Origin: a virus
Virus record (IMG/VR): IMGVR_UViG_3300008117_000141
Location: 1 to 38,691 of that record
Strand: one strand, 5' to 3'
DNA length: 38,691 nt
The position numbers and the translations under genes are program-made. The notes below the pieces were generated by a model. That model saw nothing but the letters and a program-made list of their open reading frames with translations, searched no databases and had not been told where the DNA came from. Below, piece after piece: positions 5,750 through 11,597 of the stretch. Numbering within the stretch: position 1 is the stretch's first letter; each line of letters starts with the position of its first letter.

Positions 5750-6304
5750 ATGAAAATCAATAGAGCGGATTTGTTATGGTTCCTGAGTAACATCCGAAGA
5801 AAACAAGAAGGAAAAGAACTTACTGACGAAATGCTAGTTGACCATATGGCACATTATATGGAGGCAAATCCGAGATGTGTTGATATGCAAGGTGTTAGTA
5901 CACCAGGTAGGTTCAGTTATTCTACTGTTGGATATGGTGTATTCAGTTTGATGGGTGAGAAGTATAGAATGGGTAGGATTGAAATATTCGACAGAGAAAG
6001 TGATAGCGGATATCAAGTGTCTGAGGGAATCTATACAATGCCTTTTGAAGCGGCAAGTCAATTTGAAGATTTTATCGAATCTTTGGAAACTGACCTACCA
6101 ATAAACATCGAAATAGGTTCTCATGGATGGTGTGAAGAGGAATGCGCAAAATCTTTGGGTTTTGAAAACACTGAAGCTATGAGAGACCCTGAAAACGTAA
6201 AAAAGTATCAAAGAATGAAAAACGATGAATACGCACGTGAACAAGGGTATGAAGATTGGGACGACCTATTAGCTAAAAGTAAATGGACAAAAAAACAAGG
6301 ATAA
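5750..6304 (+). CDS. 184-residue protein of unknown function
   Basis: Starts MKINRADLLWFLSNIRRKQ. The first third is helical and the middle is rich in Gly, Ser and aromatics (YSTVGYGVFSLMGEKYRMGRI), which suggests beta structure. The C-terminal third is charged with a GYEDWDDLLAKSKW segment. No catalytic motif is obvious. The -7 element TAAATTTG right before the ATG suggests its own, nearly leaderless transcript. Its TAA overlaps the ATG of the next gene by one base. Confidence 0.6.
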   Translation: MKINRADLLWFLSNIRRKQEGKELTDEMLVDHMAHYMEANPRCVDMQGVSTPGRFSYSTVGYGVFSLMGEKYRMGRIEIFDRESDSGYQVSEGIYTMPFEAASQFEDFIESLETDLPINIEIGSHGWCEEECAKSLGFENTEAMRDPENVKKYQRMKNDEYAREQGYEDWDDLLAKSKWTKKQG

Positions 6305-6717
6305 TGAAAGTTGTAATCGTAAGTGGATATTTCAATCCTGTCCATAAAGGACATATTGAATACTTTATCAAATCAAAAGAACATGGAGACAAACTCTATG
6401 TGATTGTGAATAACGATTTTCAACGTGAGTTGAAAGGAAGTAAAAAGTTCCAAGATGAGGACGAGAGATTGGTAATTATCGATAGTTTAAAGATGGTAGA
6501 TAAAACTATACTATCTATCGATAAAGACAGAACGGTTCGTGAGACGTTAAGAATGATTGCCTCTGAGGTTGAAGAAAACGTAGAGTTGTTTTTTGCAAAC
6601 GGAGGAGACCAAAATAACGACACAATACCTGAAAAACCAATCTGTGATGAATTGGGTATCAAACTGGTTGACGGTTTGGGAGACAAGATTCAGTCCTCAT
6701 CTTGGTTATTAAAATAA
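6304..6717 (+). CDS. Cytidylyltransferase-like nucleotidyltransferase
   Basis: A 137-residue protein with the HxGH signature of the nucleotidylyltransferase superfamily near the N-terminus (SGYFNPVHKGHIEYF, His14-His17), a LYVIVNND strand, FFANGGDQNND like the GGD motif of glycerol-3-phosphate or sugar-phosphate cytidylyltransferases, and a C-terminal SSSWLL in place of ISST. It probably transfers a nucleotidyl group to a phosphorylated alcohol or sugar. The substrate could be related to cell-surface or DNA modification. ATG at 6304 overlaps the previous stop, so it is co-translated with the upstream gene. Confidence 0.75.
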   Translation: MKVVIVSGYFNPVHKGHIEYFIKSKEHGDKLYVIVNNDFQRELKGSKKFQDEDERLVIIDSLKMVDKTILSIDKDRTVRETLRMIASEVEENVELFFANGGDQNNDTIPEKPICDELGIKLVDGLGDKIQSSSWLLK

Positions 6718-6723
6718 TAAAAA

Positions 6724-6796
6724 GCGTGCGTAGCTCAATTGGTAGAGTACTAGTCTCCAAAACTAGGAGTTTCAGGTTCGAGTCCTGACGTGCGTG
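6724..6796 (+). tRNA. tRNA-Trp(CCA)
   Basis: Anticodon stem CTAGT/ACTAG, loop CTCCAAA, anticodon CCA, discriminator G. Acceptor GCGTGCG/CGTGCGT forms only with three G-U pairs, an unusually weak acceptor. T-arm TCAGG/CCTGA. Confidence 0.87.
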
Positions 6797-7029
6797 CAAA
6801 ATGTAAACTTCAGTACCCACACAGTGGTGAGACGGGCTAAGTTAGATACGATTCCTCGGAGCTGGGAGTAGAATGCTGAAGAACATTTATAGGTTGATTG
6901 GGGAATGGTGAAATTAATGACTCGAGAGTGTATTTCGGTCAGTTTCATCGGAGTTGGGAGAAATACACCTGAGTAATGCCAATCGTAAAAGGAGTTGTCC
7001 ACGCAACCATCTTCTCCTTTCCTTAATTT
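6797..7029 (+). other. Gene-free spacer with two large nested hairpins
   Basis: 233 nt with no convincing ORF. First element (about 6800-6890): AAATGT..CTTCAG pairs with CTGAAG..ACATTT. Second element (about 6894-6995): GATTG, ACTC and GTGTATTTC pair in order with GAAATACAC, GAGT and CAATC. Both loops contain a TCGGAG-YTGGGAG sequence. Consistent nested pairing suggests structured RNAs between tRNAs. Confidence 0.6.
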
Positions 7030-7111
7030 GGGAGTATCGCCTAGTGGCAATGGCAGAAGACTGTAAATCTTCCCTCTTTCGAGTTCGTTGGTTCGAGTCC
7101 AGCTACTCCCA
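7030..7111 (+). tRNA. tRNA-Tyr(GTA)
   Basis: Acceptor GGGAGTA/TACTCCC, anticodon stem GAAGA/TCTTC, loop CTGTAAA, anticodon GTA, class II variable arm, T-arm GTTGG/CCAGC. Confidence 0.92.
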
Positions 7112-7177
7112 CAAAATGATTGAAGTCCTGAGTGGTATCGGGAGGAAGTAACACAACCAAGTGTAACAATCATTTAT
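7112..7177 (+). other. Structured spacer between tRNA-Tyr and tRNA-Met
   Basis: The ends are complementary: AAATGATTG (7115-7123) pairs with CAATCATTT near 7167-7175, enclosing about 43 nt. No ORF. Confidence 0.55.
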
Positions 7178-7251
7178 GGACCCCTAGCTCAGTAGGTTAG
7201 AGCAAATGACTCATAATCATTAGGTCCACGGTTCGAGCCCGTGGGGGTCCA
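7178..7251 (+). tRNA. tRNA-Met(CAT), elongator or Ile2 type
   Basis: Acceptor GGACCCC/GGGGTCC, anticodon stem AATGA/TCATT, loop CTCATAA, anticodon CAT, T-arm CACGG/CCGTG. It lacks initiator features. The body is also compatible with tRNA-Ile2 (lysidine-modified CAT). Confidence 0.88.
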
Positions 7252-7333
7252 CAAGACAGACACACGCTTCCCATGGTGTTAAAGTACAAGGATAATGAAG
7301 AGAATAATACGTCTCCTTAGGTCTGTCTGAAAT
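7252..7333 (+). other. Structured spacer between tRNA-Met and tRNA-Gln
   Basis: AGACAGAC (7254-7261) pairs with GTCTGTCT near 7321-7328, with an inner AAGGA/TCCTT helix. No ORF. Confidence 0.55.
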
Positions 7334-7404
7334 TGTCGTATGGTGTAACGGTAACACAACAGATTTTGGTTCTGTTTTTCAAGGTTCGAATCCTTGTGCG
7401 ACAA
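7334..7404 (+). tRNA. tRNA-Gln(TTG)
   Basis: Acceptor TGTCGTA/TGCGACA, anticodon stem ACAGA/TCTGT, loop TTTTGGT, anticodon TTG, T-arm CAAGG/CCTTG. Confidence 0.9.
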
Positions 7405-7410
7405 CATATG

Positions 7411-7483
7411 GTGGACGTAGCTTAGTTGGTAGAGCACTAGCTTGTGGCGCTAGTTGTCGTGGGTTCGAATCCCACCGTTCACA
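7411..7483 (+). tRNA. tRNA-His(GTG)
   Basis: Acceptor GTGGACG/CGTTCAC, anticodon stem CTAGC/GCTAG, loop TTGTGGC, anticodon GTG. A G precedes the acceptor (7410) and could serve as the G-1 typical of His, although the base opposite is A. Confidence 0.9.
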
Positions 7484-7488
7484 CACGA

Positions 7489-7573
7489 GGAGAGTTGCCT
7501 GAGTGGTTAAAGGAGCGGTTTGCTAAACCGTGGTCGGGTAACTGACCCGCTGGTTCGAATCCAGCACTCTCCG
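7489..7573 (+). tRNA. tRNA-Ser(GCT)
   Basis: Acceptor GGAGAGT/ACTCTCC, anticodon stem GCGGT/ACCGT, loop TTGCTAA, anticodon GCT, class II variable arm with GTCGGGTAACTGACC, T-arm GCTGG/CCAGC. Last of the + strand array. Confidence 0.92.
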
Positions 7574-7593
7574 CACTTTTTTTAACCTACTAG

Positions 7594-7626
7594 TTGACGA
7601 TTTAGAAAACTTGTATTATATTTATA
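7594..7626 (+). promoter_or_regulatory. Promoter of the lipoprotein gene
   Basis: A TTG (in AGTTGACG) lies 20 nt before TATATTTA, a near match to TAnnTTTG, overlapping an exact TATTTATA octamer (7619-7626). The leader to the ATG at 7670 is about 40 nt and A-rich. Confidence 0.5.
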
Positions 7627-7669
7627 GTCTTGAATAGTTATTAAACATTAACCAAAAAAAAGAAAAAAA

Positions 7670-7843
7670 ATGAAAAAAATCTTTGCATTGTTATCAATCG
7701 TAGCATTGACGGCTTGCGGCGGTGAAGGTACCTCAACTGAAGTTAAATCTGATTCTTCTGCTGTTGTAGTAGATTCACTTAAAGTGGATTCTGCGGCTGT
7801 TGTTGTAGACACTACTGCTGTTAAGGTAGAAGAAGTTAAATAA
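7670..7843 (+). CDS. Small lipoprotein
   Basis: A 57-residue protein with a classic lipoprotein signal: MKK, a hydrophobic core (IFALLSIVALTA) and lipobox LTAC with Cys16. The mature part of 42 residues is Ser/Asp/Val rich with an imperfect repeat (SSAVVVDSLKVD then SAAVVVDTTAVKV). It should be lipid-anchored in the envelope. It is monocistronic: own promoter, A-rich leader and a terminator 22 nt after the stop. Phage lipoproteins of this size (for example Llp of T5) block receptors against superinfection; that role is only a suggestion here. It is also close to host-type small lipoproteins. Confidence 0.8.
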   Translation: MKKIFALLSIVALTACGGEGTSTEVKSDSSAVVVDSLKVDSAAVVVDTTAVKVEEVK

Positions 7844-7864
7844 TATTACTTTTTCTTACAAAAC

Positions 7865-7894
7865 TAAAAACCCATCTTTCGATGGGTTTTTTTA
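7865..7894. terminator. Bidirectional intrinsic terminator
   Basis: AAAACCCATC / GATGGGTTTT with a TTTC loop and T-runs on both strands. It serves the lipoprotein gene (+) and the convergent gene ending at 7892 (-). Confidence 0.85.
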
Positions 7895-9211
7895 TTTTAA
7901 TAATCTTTTAATTTTCTCGATATTCTCATTAAGTTTTTCATCTTCTTCATTTCTTTCTTTTTTGAAAAACTTTGCAACTTTTTTAAAAGGAGCTTTAATT
8001 GCGTCTATAACGAATGGGTCGGTTTGTTTTTTCTCACCTGTTTCTGCCCATCTTTTTTGAGTCATTTCCCCTGTTTTTTTGTCGTATCTATTTTTGAAAA
8101 TTTCAAAAGGTGCTAAAATTAATGATGCCATAGCAGGGTCAGTATAAGACCTTGTGTTAGTTTGGGTTACATTTTCTACTTCATCATCTCCTCTGTATGT
8201 TGGTTTTTTTCTTTTTGTTTTTTTCTCAGAATAACTTCTCTCAAATTCTTTAGTATTCAAATTTTCTCTATGATATGAGCGATTCAACAACAAAACTTCA
8301 GCAATATCATTTTTATCCATAGAACCTATCACTTGTCCTTCAGACACCGATTCACCGTCTCTAACTCTTGGCTTTGTAACTCCACAATATTGTAAAAAAT
8401 ACCCCATCTCAACAGATTCGATTGTAATTTGATTTTTACAACCTGATATTTTTTTCATGTTATTAATCACCCCATCAACAGGACTTTTTATTACTGAATT
8501 TGATGAACCAGGTATTGATATTGTTCCATATCTTCCTGATACATTACTTCCGAAAGATTCATTCAATCCGATTAATTTACCAAGACCCAAAGCAGCTTTG
8601 AACAATTCAGGGTCCGAGTTATAACTACTACTACCCCCACCGTAAGGCTTAGAACCTTTTTTTTCTTTATCAGAAGTATTTGTCTCGGTTGAAGAATCAG
8701 TTTGTGTTGTAGAATCTGAACTTGAGTTCTGAATAGGGTCTACACTATAGTTTCCACCTGAGTATTTTTCTACAGTCCATTTTATCAATTCCGTGATAGT
8801 GTTTTTGTCTCCACTTATATCTACACCAGCACCTACAGGAGGCTCTCCTTCAAAGGTTTTGTAGTGAAAACTGTGTTTTGTGTGAACATCATCAACTTTA
8901 CCATTTGGGTCTCTTTTAGCATAAGGGTTTTCTGTTGTTCTCAAACCCATTTCGTGGGCTTTATCAATAACGTCCATAGCAACATCTCGATTTGTGAAAC
9001 CGATGTGTAAGTGGTTATCATGGTTATTCCAAGTTATACCATCTACTTTTCTACCACCATCAAAACCAAAACCTACGGTTCCGCCTTTTTTTGTTGCGGG
9101 GTTATAAACTAATTCGTCGATACCTGAGATGTCGGCTTCAGAAAATACCATTTTCTTATTCTCAAGAATGATATCGTAAATTCTGTTTATGTTTTTTAGT
9201 TCTCTACTCAT
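7892..9211 (-). CDS. Peptidase-domain structural or lytic protein (M15-like and M23-like)
   Basis: A 439-residue protein. The N-terminal part (about 40-160) has NHDNHLHIGF and, further on, HSFHYKTF...VGAGVDISG, which resemble the metal-binding motifs of M15-type peptidoglycan peptidases but in reversed order. Residues about 225-320 (GRYGTISIPG..., SPVDGVI, YFLQYCGV, VRDGESVSEGQVIG) resemble the lysostaphin-type M23/LytM fold, although the usual HxxxD and HxH ligands are not clear. A Ser/Thr/Asn linker joins them and the C-terminus is basic. It probably acts on peptidoglycan as a virion or lysis protein. A TATTTATA octamer lies 4 nt upstream of the ATG. Confidence 0.6.
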   Translation of the reverse strand: MSRELKNINRIYDIILENKKMVFSEADISGIDELVYNPATKKGGTVGFGFDGGRKVDGITWNNHDNHLHIGFTNRDVAMDVIDKAHEMGLRTTENPYAKRDPNGKVDDVHTKHSFHYKTFEGEPPVGAGVDISGDKNTITELIKWTVEKYSGGNYSVDPIQNSSSDSTTQTDSSTETNTSDKEKKGSKPYGGGSSSYNSDPELFKAALGLGKLIGLNESFGSNVSGRYGTISIPGSSNSVIKSPVDGVINNMKKISGCKNQITIESVEMGYFLQYCGVTKPRVRDGESVSEGQVIGSMDKNDIAEVLLLNRSYHRENLNTKEFERSYSEKKTKRKKPTYRGDDEVENVTQTNTRSYTDPAMASLILAPFEIFKNRYDKKTGEMTQKRWAETGEKKQTDPFVIDAIKAPFKKVAKFFKKERNEEDEKLNENIEKIKRLLK

Positions 9212-9215
9212 TAGT

Positions 9216-9223
9216 TATAAATA
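9216..9223 (-). promoter_or_regulatory. TATTTATA octamer
   Basis: Exact octamer on the - strand, 4 nt upstream of the ATG at 9211. Confidence 0.5.
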
Positions 9224-9236
9224 TTGATGGTGGAAT

Positions 9237-9260
9237 AAAAAAAACCGAGAATATCTCGGT
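9237..9260 (-). terminator. Intrinsic terminator
   Basis: ACCGAGA / TCTCGGT hairpin with an eight-base T-run on the - strand, ending the pspC-tRNA-HAD-DUF2061 unit. Confidence 0.85.
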
Positions 9261-9589
9261 TATCTGTTTGAACTATAATTCAATACTTTTTTACCCGTAG
9301 TTTCAACTTCTTTTTTTTCAACTATAGGTTTTGGTTCGATAGGAAGTACTACTTTTTTCTTTTTTTCAACTTCTTTTACTAATCCGAATTTAACCCATTT
9401 ATACCAAACTCTTTCATGAATATAATATTGAATTGGTTTATACAACAATTCAACTACACCAAATGCTGCACCAACTTTCACACTTCCTGATGCCCACCAC
9501 ATAGCGAGAAAACCTATACCTGTACTTACTACTCTGTAACTTATTGTTTTTGCTAAGTGTCTTTTGTACGAAACTTTAATTTGACTCAT
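9260..9589 (-). CDS. DUF2061-family membrane protein
   Basis: A 109-residue protein. Residues 12-75 (KTISYRVVSTGIGFLAMWWASGS, then VKVGAAFGVVELLYKPIQYYIHERVWYKWVKFG) match the DUF2061 pattern of two membrane helices and a conserved HERVW. A basic Lys/Pro-rich tail follows. It should sit in the inner membrane; the family's function is unknown. The ATG overlaps the end of the upstream HAD gene by 14 nt, so both are translated from one mRNA. Confidence 0.8.
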   Translation of the reverse strand: MSQIKVSYKRHLAKTISYRVVSTGIGFLAMWWASGSVKVGAAFGVVELLYKPIQYYIHERVWYKWVKFGLVKEVEKKKKVVLPIEPKPIVEKKEVETTGKKVLNYSSNR

Positions 9590-9971
9590 ATTTGTCTATC
9601 TTAGGAGGACCATCGAGGGTTTTAAATCCCATGTTCCTTTCTAAATTTATTCCAACAGCCCTATCAAGTTCAGGTTGCTCGGGGTCTTTATCATTAAGAA
9701 TAACTCTCGTTCCCCTACCACAATCCATAACAAGTTGATGATATTGGACTCCAATTTTTTTCAACTCATCAATGGTGTAGTCTCTGTAAGATTCTGGACG
9801 TGCTGTAGTTATAATTATCACAGCACCAGATTTGTGCTGTTCGTTGATGTAATCAACAACTTCTTTGATTGGAGTCAGAATTGCTGTTGCCAACTCATTA
9901 AATTTCCTGTATACAACCAATGTTCCATCAATATCGACGAAAAAGGTAGGGTTTTTTGTTACTTTGCTCAT
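9576..9971 (-). CDS. HAD-superfamily phosphatase
   Basis: A 131-residue protein. Motif I FVDIDGTL (Asp13, Asp15), motif II IITTARPESYRDYT, and a C-terminal VILNDKDP acidic motif give a minimal HAD core without a large cap, similar to phage and bacterial polynucleotide- or sugar-phosphatase-like proteins. A likely Mg-dependent phosphohydrolase with unknown substrate. It follows tRNA-Gly(TCC) by 4 nt on the - strand and overlaps the DUF2061 gene. Confidence 0.72.
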   Translation of the reverse strand: MSKVTKNPTFFVDIDGTLVVYRKFNELATAILTPIKEVVDYINEQHKSGAVIIITTARPESYRDYTIDELKKIGVQYHQLVMDCGRGTRVILNDKDPEQPELDRAVGINLERNMGFKTLDGPPKIDKYESN

Positions 9972-9975
9972 ATTG

Positions 9976-10048
9976 AGCGGAAGACCAGGTTCGAACTGGC
10001 TACCCCCGACTTGGAAGGACGGTGCTCTACCAAATGAGCTACTTCCGC
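9976..10048 (-). tRNA. tRNA-Gly(TCC)
   Basis: Acceptor GCGGAAG/CTTCCGC, loop CTTCCAA, anticodon TCC, T-arm GCCAG/CTGGT region. The anticodon stem CCGTC/GTCGG has a T-T mismatch. Much of the body equals tRNA-Gly(GCC) at 1170-1242. It sits inside a - strand mRNA between pspC and the HAD gene. Confidence 0.85.
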
Positions 10049-10053
10049 TTAGG

Positions 10054-10242
10054 TTATTCGGGTTCTTTTTCCATCAGAATCCACAACATAAGATAGGTGA
10101 AAATAACTGGAAGTGGACTCCATATTGCAGCGAAACATAAAATTTTGACCAATAGTGGTTCAATTTCAAAATAATTGGCAAGACCTGTACATACGCCAGC
10201 CAATGTTCCATTTTTACTTCTGTATAATTTTTTCTTTTCCAT
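10054..10242 (-). CDS. PspC-domain protein
   Basis: A 62-residue protein, essentially a lone PspC domain: KKLYRSKNGTLAGVCTGLA, NYFEIEPLLVKILCFAA, then a membrane helix ending LMLWILMEKEPE. PspC proteins are inner-membrane partners in envelope-stress responses, sensing or stabilising a damaged membrane. In a phage this could help preserve the membrane until lysis, or interfere with stress signalling; both are inferences. Start at 10242 follows a structured, U-tailed hairpin by about 6 nt, so expression is probably controlled by readthrough or by an unseen promoter. Confidence 0.85.
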   Translation of the reverse strand: MEKKKLYRSKNGTLAGVCTGLANYFEIEPLLVKILCFAAIWSPLPVIFTYLMLWILMEKEPE

Positions 10243-10247
10243 AGTTC

Positions 10248-10336
10248 AAAAAAAAAGTGGTCAGGGACTGATGGGATGCTATACCTCGGAGTCGACTTCC
10301 TTTCACCGCTGCAGTCAGTTACATCAGTATGACCAC
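10248..10336 (-). promoter_or_regulatory. Large terminator-like hairpin before pspC
   Basis: On the - strand, GTGGTCA and ACTGATG pair with CATCAGT and TGACCAC, enclosing about 48 nt that include GGAAGTCGACTCC, and are followed by a run of nine to ten T just before the pspC start. It resembles an intrinsic terminator with an inserted domain, that is an attenuator or riboswitch-like element, or a small RNA end. Confidence 0.55.
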
Positions 10337-10342
10337 CACTCG

Positions 10343-10435
10343 TTAAAATGTAACATTATCGCCAGGTTCCCATTCTTCTTCTTCCTTGGGAATATTTGGG
10401 TCAAGTTCTACCTCAACATTCAAAAAAAACGACAT
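10343..10435 (-). CDS. 30-residue acidic protein
   Basis: MSFFLNVEVELDPNIPKEEE... ending EPGDNVTF. It has a perfect host-type promoter (10461-10491) about 25 nt upstream and a terminator-like hairpin right after the stop, so it looks like a genuine small gene. The product is strongly acidic, Pro/Glu rich, with no membrane segment. No family recognised. Confidence 0.55.
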   Translation of the reverse strand: MSFFLNVEVELDPNIPKEEEEWEPGDNVTF

Positions 10436-10460
10436 GAATTTTAACGTTTTATTATTTTTT

Positions 10461-10491
10461 CAAATATAATACAATTTTAAGTATTCTCAAA
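10461..10491 (-). promoter_or_regulatory. Host-type promoter of the 30-residue protein gene
   Basis: On the - strand, TTTG (10488-10491), 19-nt spacer, TATATTTG (10461-10468). Confidence 0.75.
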
Positions 10492-10668
10492 ATTGATTTT
10501 GTTCATTTCTTCGATTGATAATCTTTCCATCTTCCATTCTAACCACACATTCATATCTTTGAGTTGTTCCAAAGTGTTTTCATGAATTAAAATAAAACCT
10601 TCGGGTGCCACACCATCAAACTTTGAAATTGTACCACGTTCTTGAAGGATTTTTTTGATATCAACCAT
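10477..10668 (-). CDS. 63-residue protein of unknown function
   Basis: Starts MVDIKKILQERGTISKF and contains a GFILIHENTLEQLKDMNVWLEWKMERLS helix. Mixed charge, probably cytoplasmic. It has its own perfect host-type promoter whose -7 element ends 4 nt before the ATG, so the transcript may be nearly leaderless. No family recognised. Confidence 0.6.
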   Translation of the reverse strand: MVDIKKILQERGTISKFDGVAPEGFILIHENTLEQLKDMNVWLEWKMERLSIEEMNKINFENT

Positions 10669-10672
10669 AAAA

Positions 10673-10704
10673 CAAATGTAAAAAAATTACTTTTCATAAC
10701 CAAA
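10673..10704 (-). promoter_or_regulatory. Host-type promoter next to a start codon
   Basis: On the - strand, TTTG (10701-10704), 20-nt spacer, TACATTTG (10673-10680), then TTTT and the ATG at 10668. Confidence 0.72.
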
Positions 10705-11313
10705 AAGTTCGAATTGATTTTTCATAAAAAAATAAATTAATTCTTTATTCCTTTCAGTCAAGAATTTTTCTTTTTCTACTTTGAATCTATTTTCGTTTAT
10801 TTTTTTTTGTAGAATTTCTTGTAATACTCCTGATTTATTCAAATTCGAGTCTTTCACAAATGGAATTTTCATATAATCATCATAAAGGTTCTCTAAATGA
10901 ATTATATAAGTTGGATTGATGTCTTCAGGTATTATGTACATTGGGTTCAATTTTTCAATTGATATAGTTACGTGATTATAAAAATCTTCAGGTGTGGGGG
11001 GTTCTTGTTTTGTCCAAGTAAATAAAAATCTCGATAAGAACCTATCATAAGGGTTTCTTATGGTCATTATTATTTTGGGTTCATTTGTATTGGGTGGTAA
11101 ATAAAAACTATGAACTGTTGATATAGCAGGATTGGCAAACTCAGTGTTCGTTTCTAAATTTCTTGTGTATGTTTGAAAATCAAAATAAGTGAATATCCAA
11201 GAAGCTGTTACGGTTCCAGACTTCATTGGTAGTATCAAATAAAAATCAAAAGTTTTTGAATATATATAATTTTCCCACCTCATATTTATATCTATATAAT
11301 TTTCCCCCCTCAT
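10687..11313 (-). CDS. Sulfotransferase-like protein
   Basis: Up to 208 residues. LILPMKSGTVTASWIF near residue 30 fits the 5'-phosphosulfate loop (PxxSGTxxxS), and IIMTIRNPYDRFLSRF near residue 100 fits the 3'-phosphate-binding motif (RxPxxRxxS) of PAPS-dependent sulfotransferases. The C-terminus ends KNQFELFGYEK as in Sulfotransfer_2-like proteins. It may sulfate a surface glycan or other acceptor. The start is ambiguous: a 30-bp tandem repeat duplicates the first ten codons (MRGENYIDIN / MRWENYIYSK), so Met1 or Met11 could be used. A broken relative lies at 1614-2124. Confidence 0.65.
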   Translation of the reverse strand: MRGENYIDINMRWENYIYSKTFDFYLILPMKSGTVTASWIFTYFDFQTYTRNLETNTEFANPAISTVHSFYLPPNTNEPKIIMTIRNPYDRFLSRFLFTWTKQEPPTPEDFYNHVTISIEKLNPMYIIPEDINPTYIIHLENLYDDYMKIPFVKDSNLNKSGVLQEILQKKINENRFKVEKEKFLTERNKELIYFFMKNQFELFGYEK

Positions 11314-11333
11314 ATTTATATCTATATAATTTT
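11261..11333 (-). repeat. 30-bp tandem repeat at the sulfotransferase start
   Basis: Unit CATATTTATATCTATATAAT plus TTTCCCCCCT: one full copy 11281-11310, a partial copy 11311-11333 and a diverged partial copy 11261-11280. It duplicates in frame both the start codon and its upstream AT-rich region. Confidence 0.85.
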
Positions 11334-11372
11334 AGTCGAAAGACATAAATTTTAAACCCAAATATATGGACG

Positions 11373-11597
11373 ATGCAAATAAACAGGGAAACGTGGCAGA
11401 AAACTCTAAAAGAAAATCTGTCTCAAATATTTTTAATGTTGGCTCTGTTCTTCAATCCGTTTGGATTCGATGCCGTTCAATATTCCCTAATACTTTGGAC
11501 AGGAAGTTTATGGAAAGCGAACTTCGTTTTGTATTGTATTGCGGGGCTTTTCTTTGGTTTATATATATACTTTCGAAGATTATCTAAAGTGCCTTGA
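11373..11597 (+). CDS. Small membrane protein of unknown function
   Basis: A 74-residue protein with a basic-acidic N-terminus (MQINRETWQKTLKENLS) and two hydrophobic segments (about 18-42 and 50-68) ending IYFRRLSKVP, so a two-pass inner-membrane protein is likely. I prefer this frame to the overlapping ATG at 11366, whose product lacks a coherent pattern. It is the only + strand gene between 7.9 and 17.4 kb and overlaps the convergent gene's end by 14 nt. Confidence 0.6.
   Translation: MQINRETWQKTLKENLSQIFLMLALFFNPFGFDAVQYSLILWTGSLWKANFVLYCIAGLFFGLYIYFRRLSKVP

Noticed and set aside
6954-7151. Small ORF running through the spacer and tRNA-Tyr
   Set aside because: Most of it lies in tRNA-Tyr and the structured spacer; no coding signal.
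11366-11587. Alternative 73-codon frame starting MDDANKQGN
   Set aside because: It overlaps the frame at 11373, whose product has two coherent membrane segments; this one has an irregular, low-plausibility composition.
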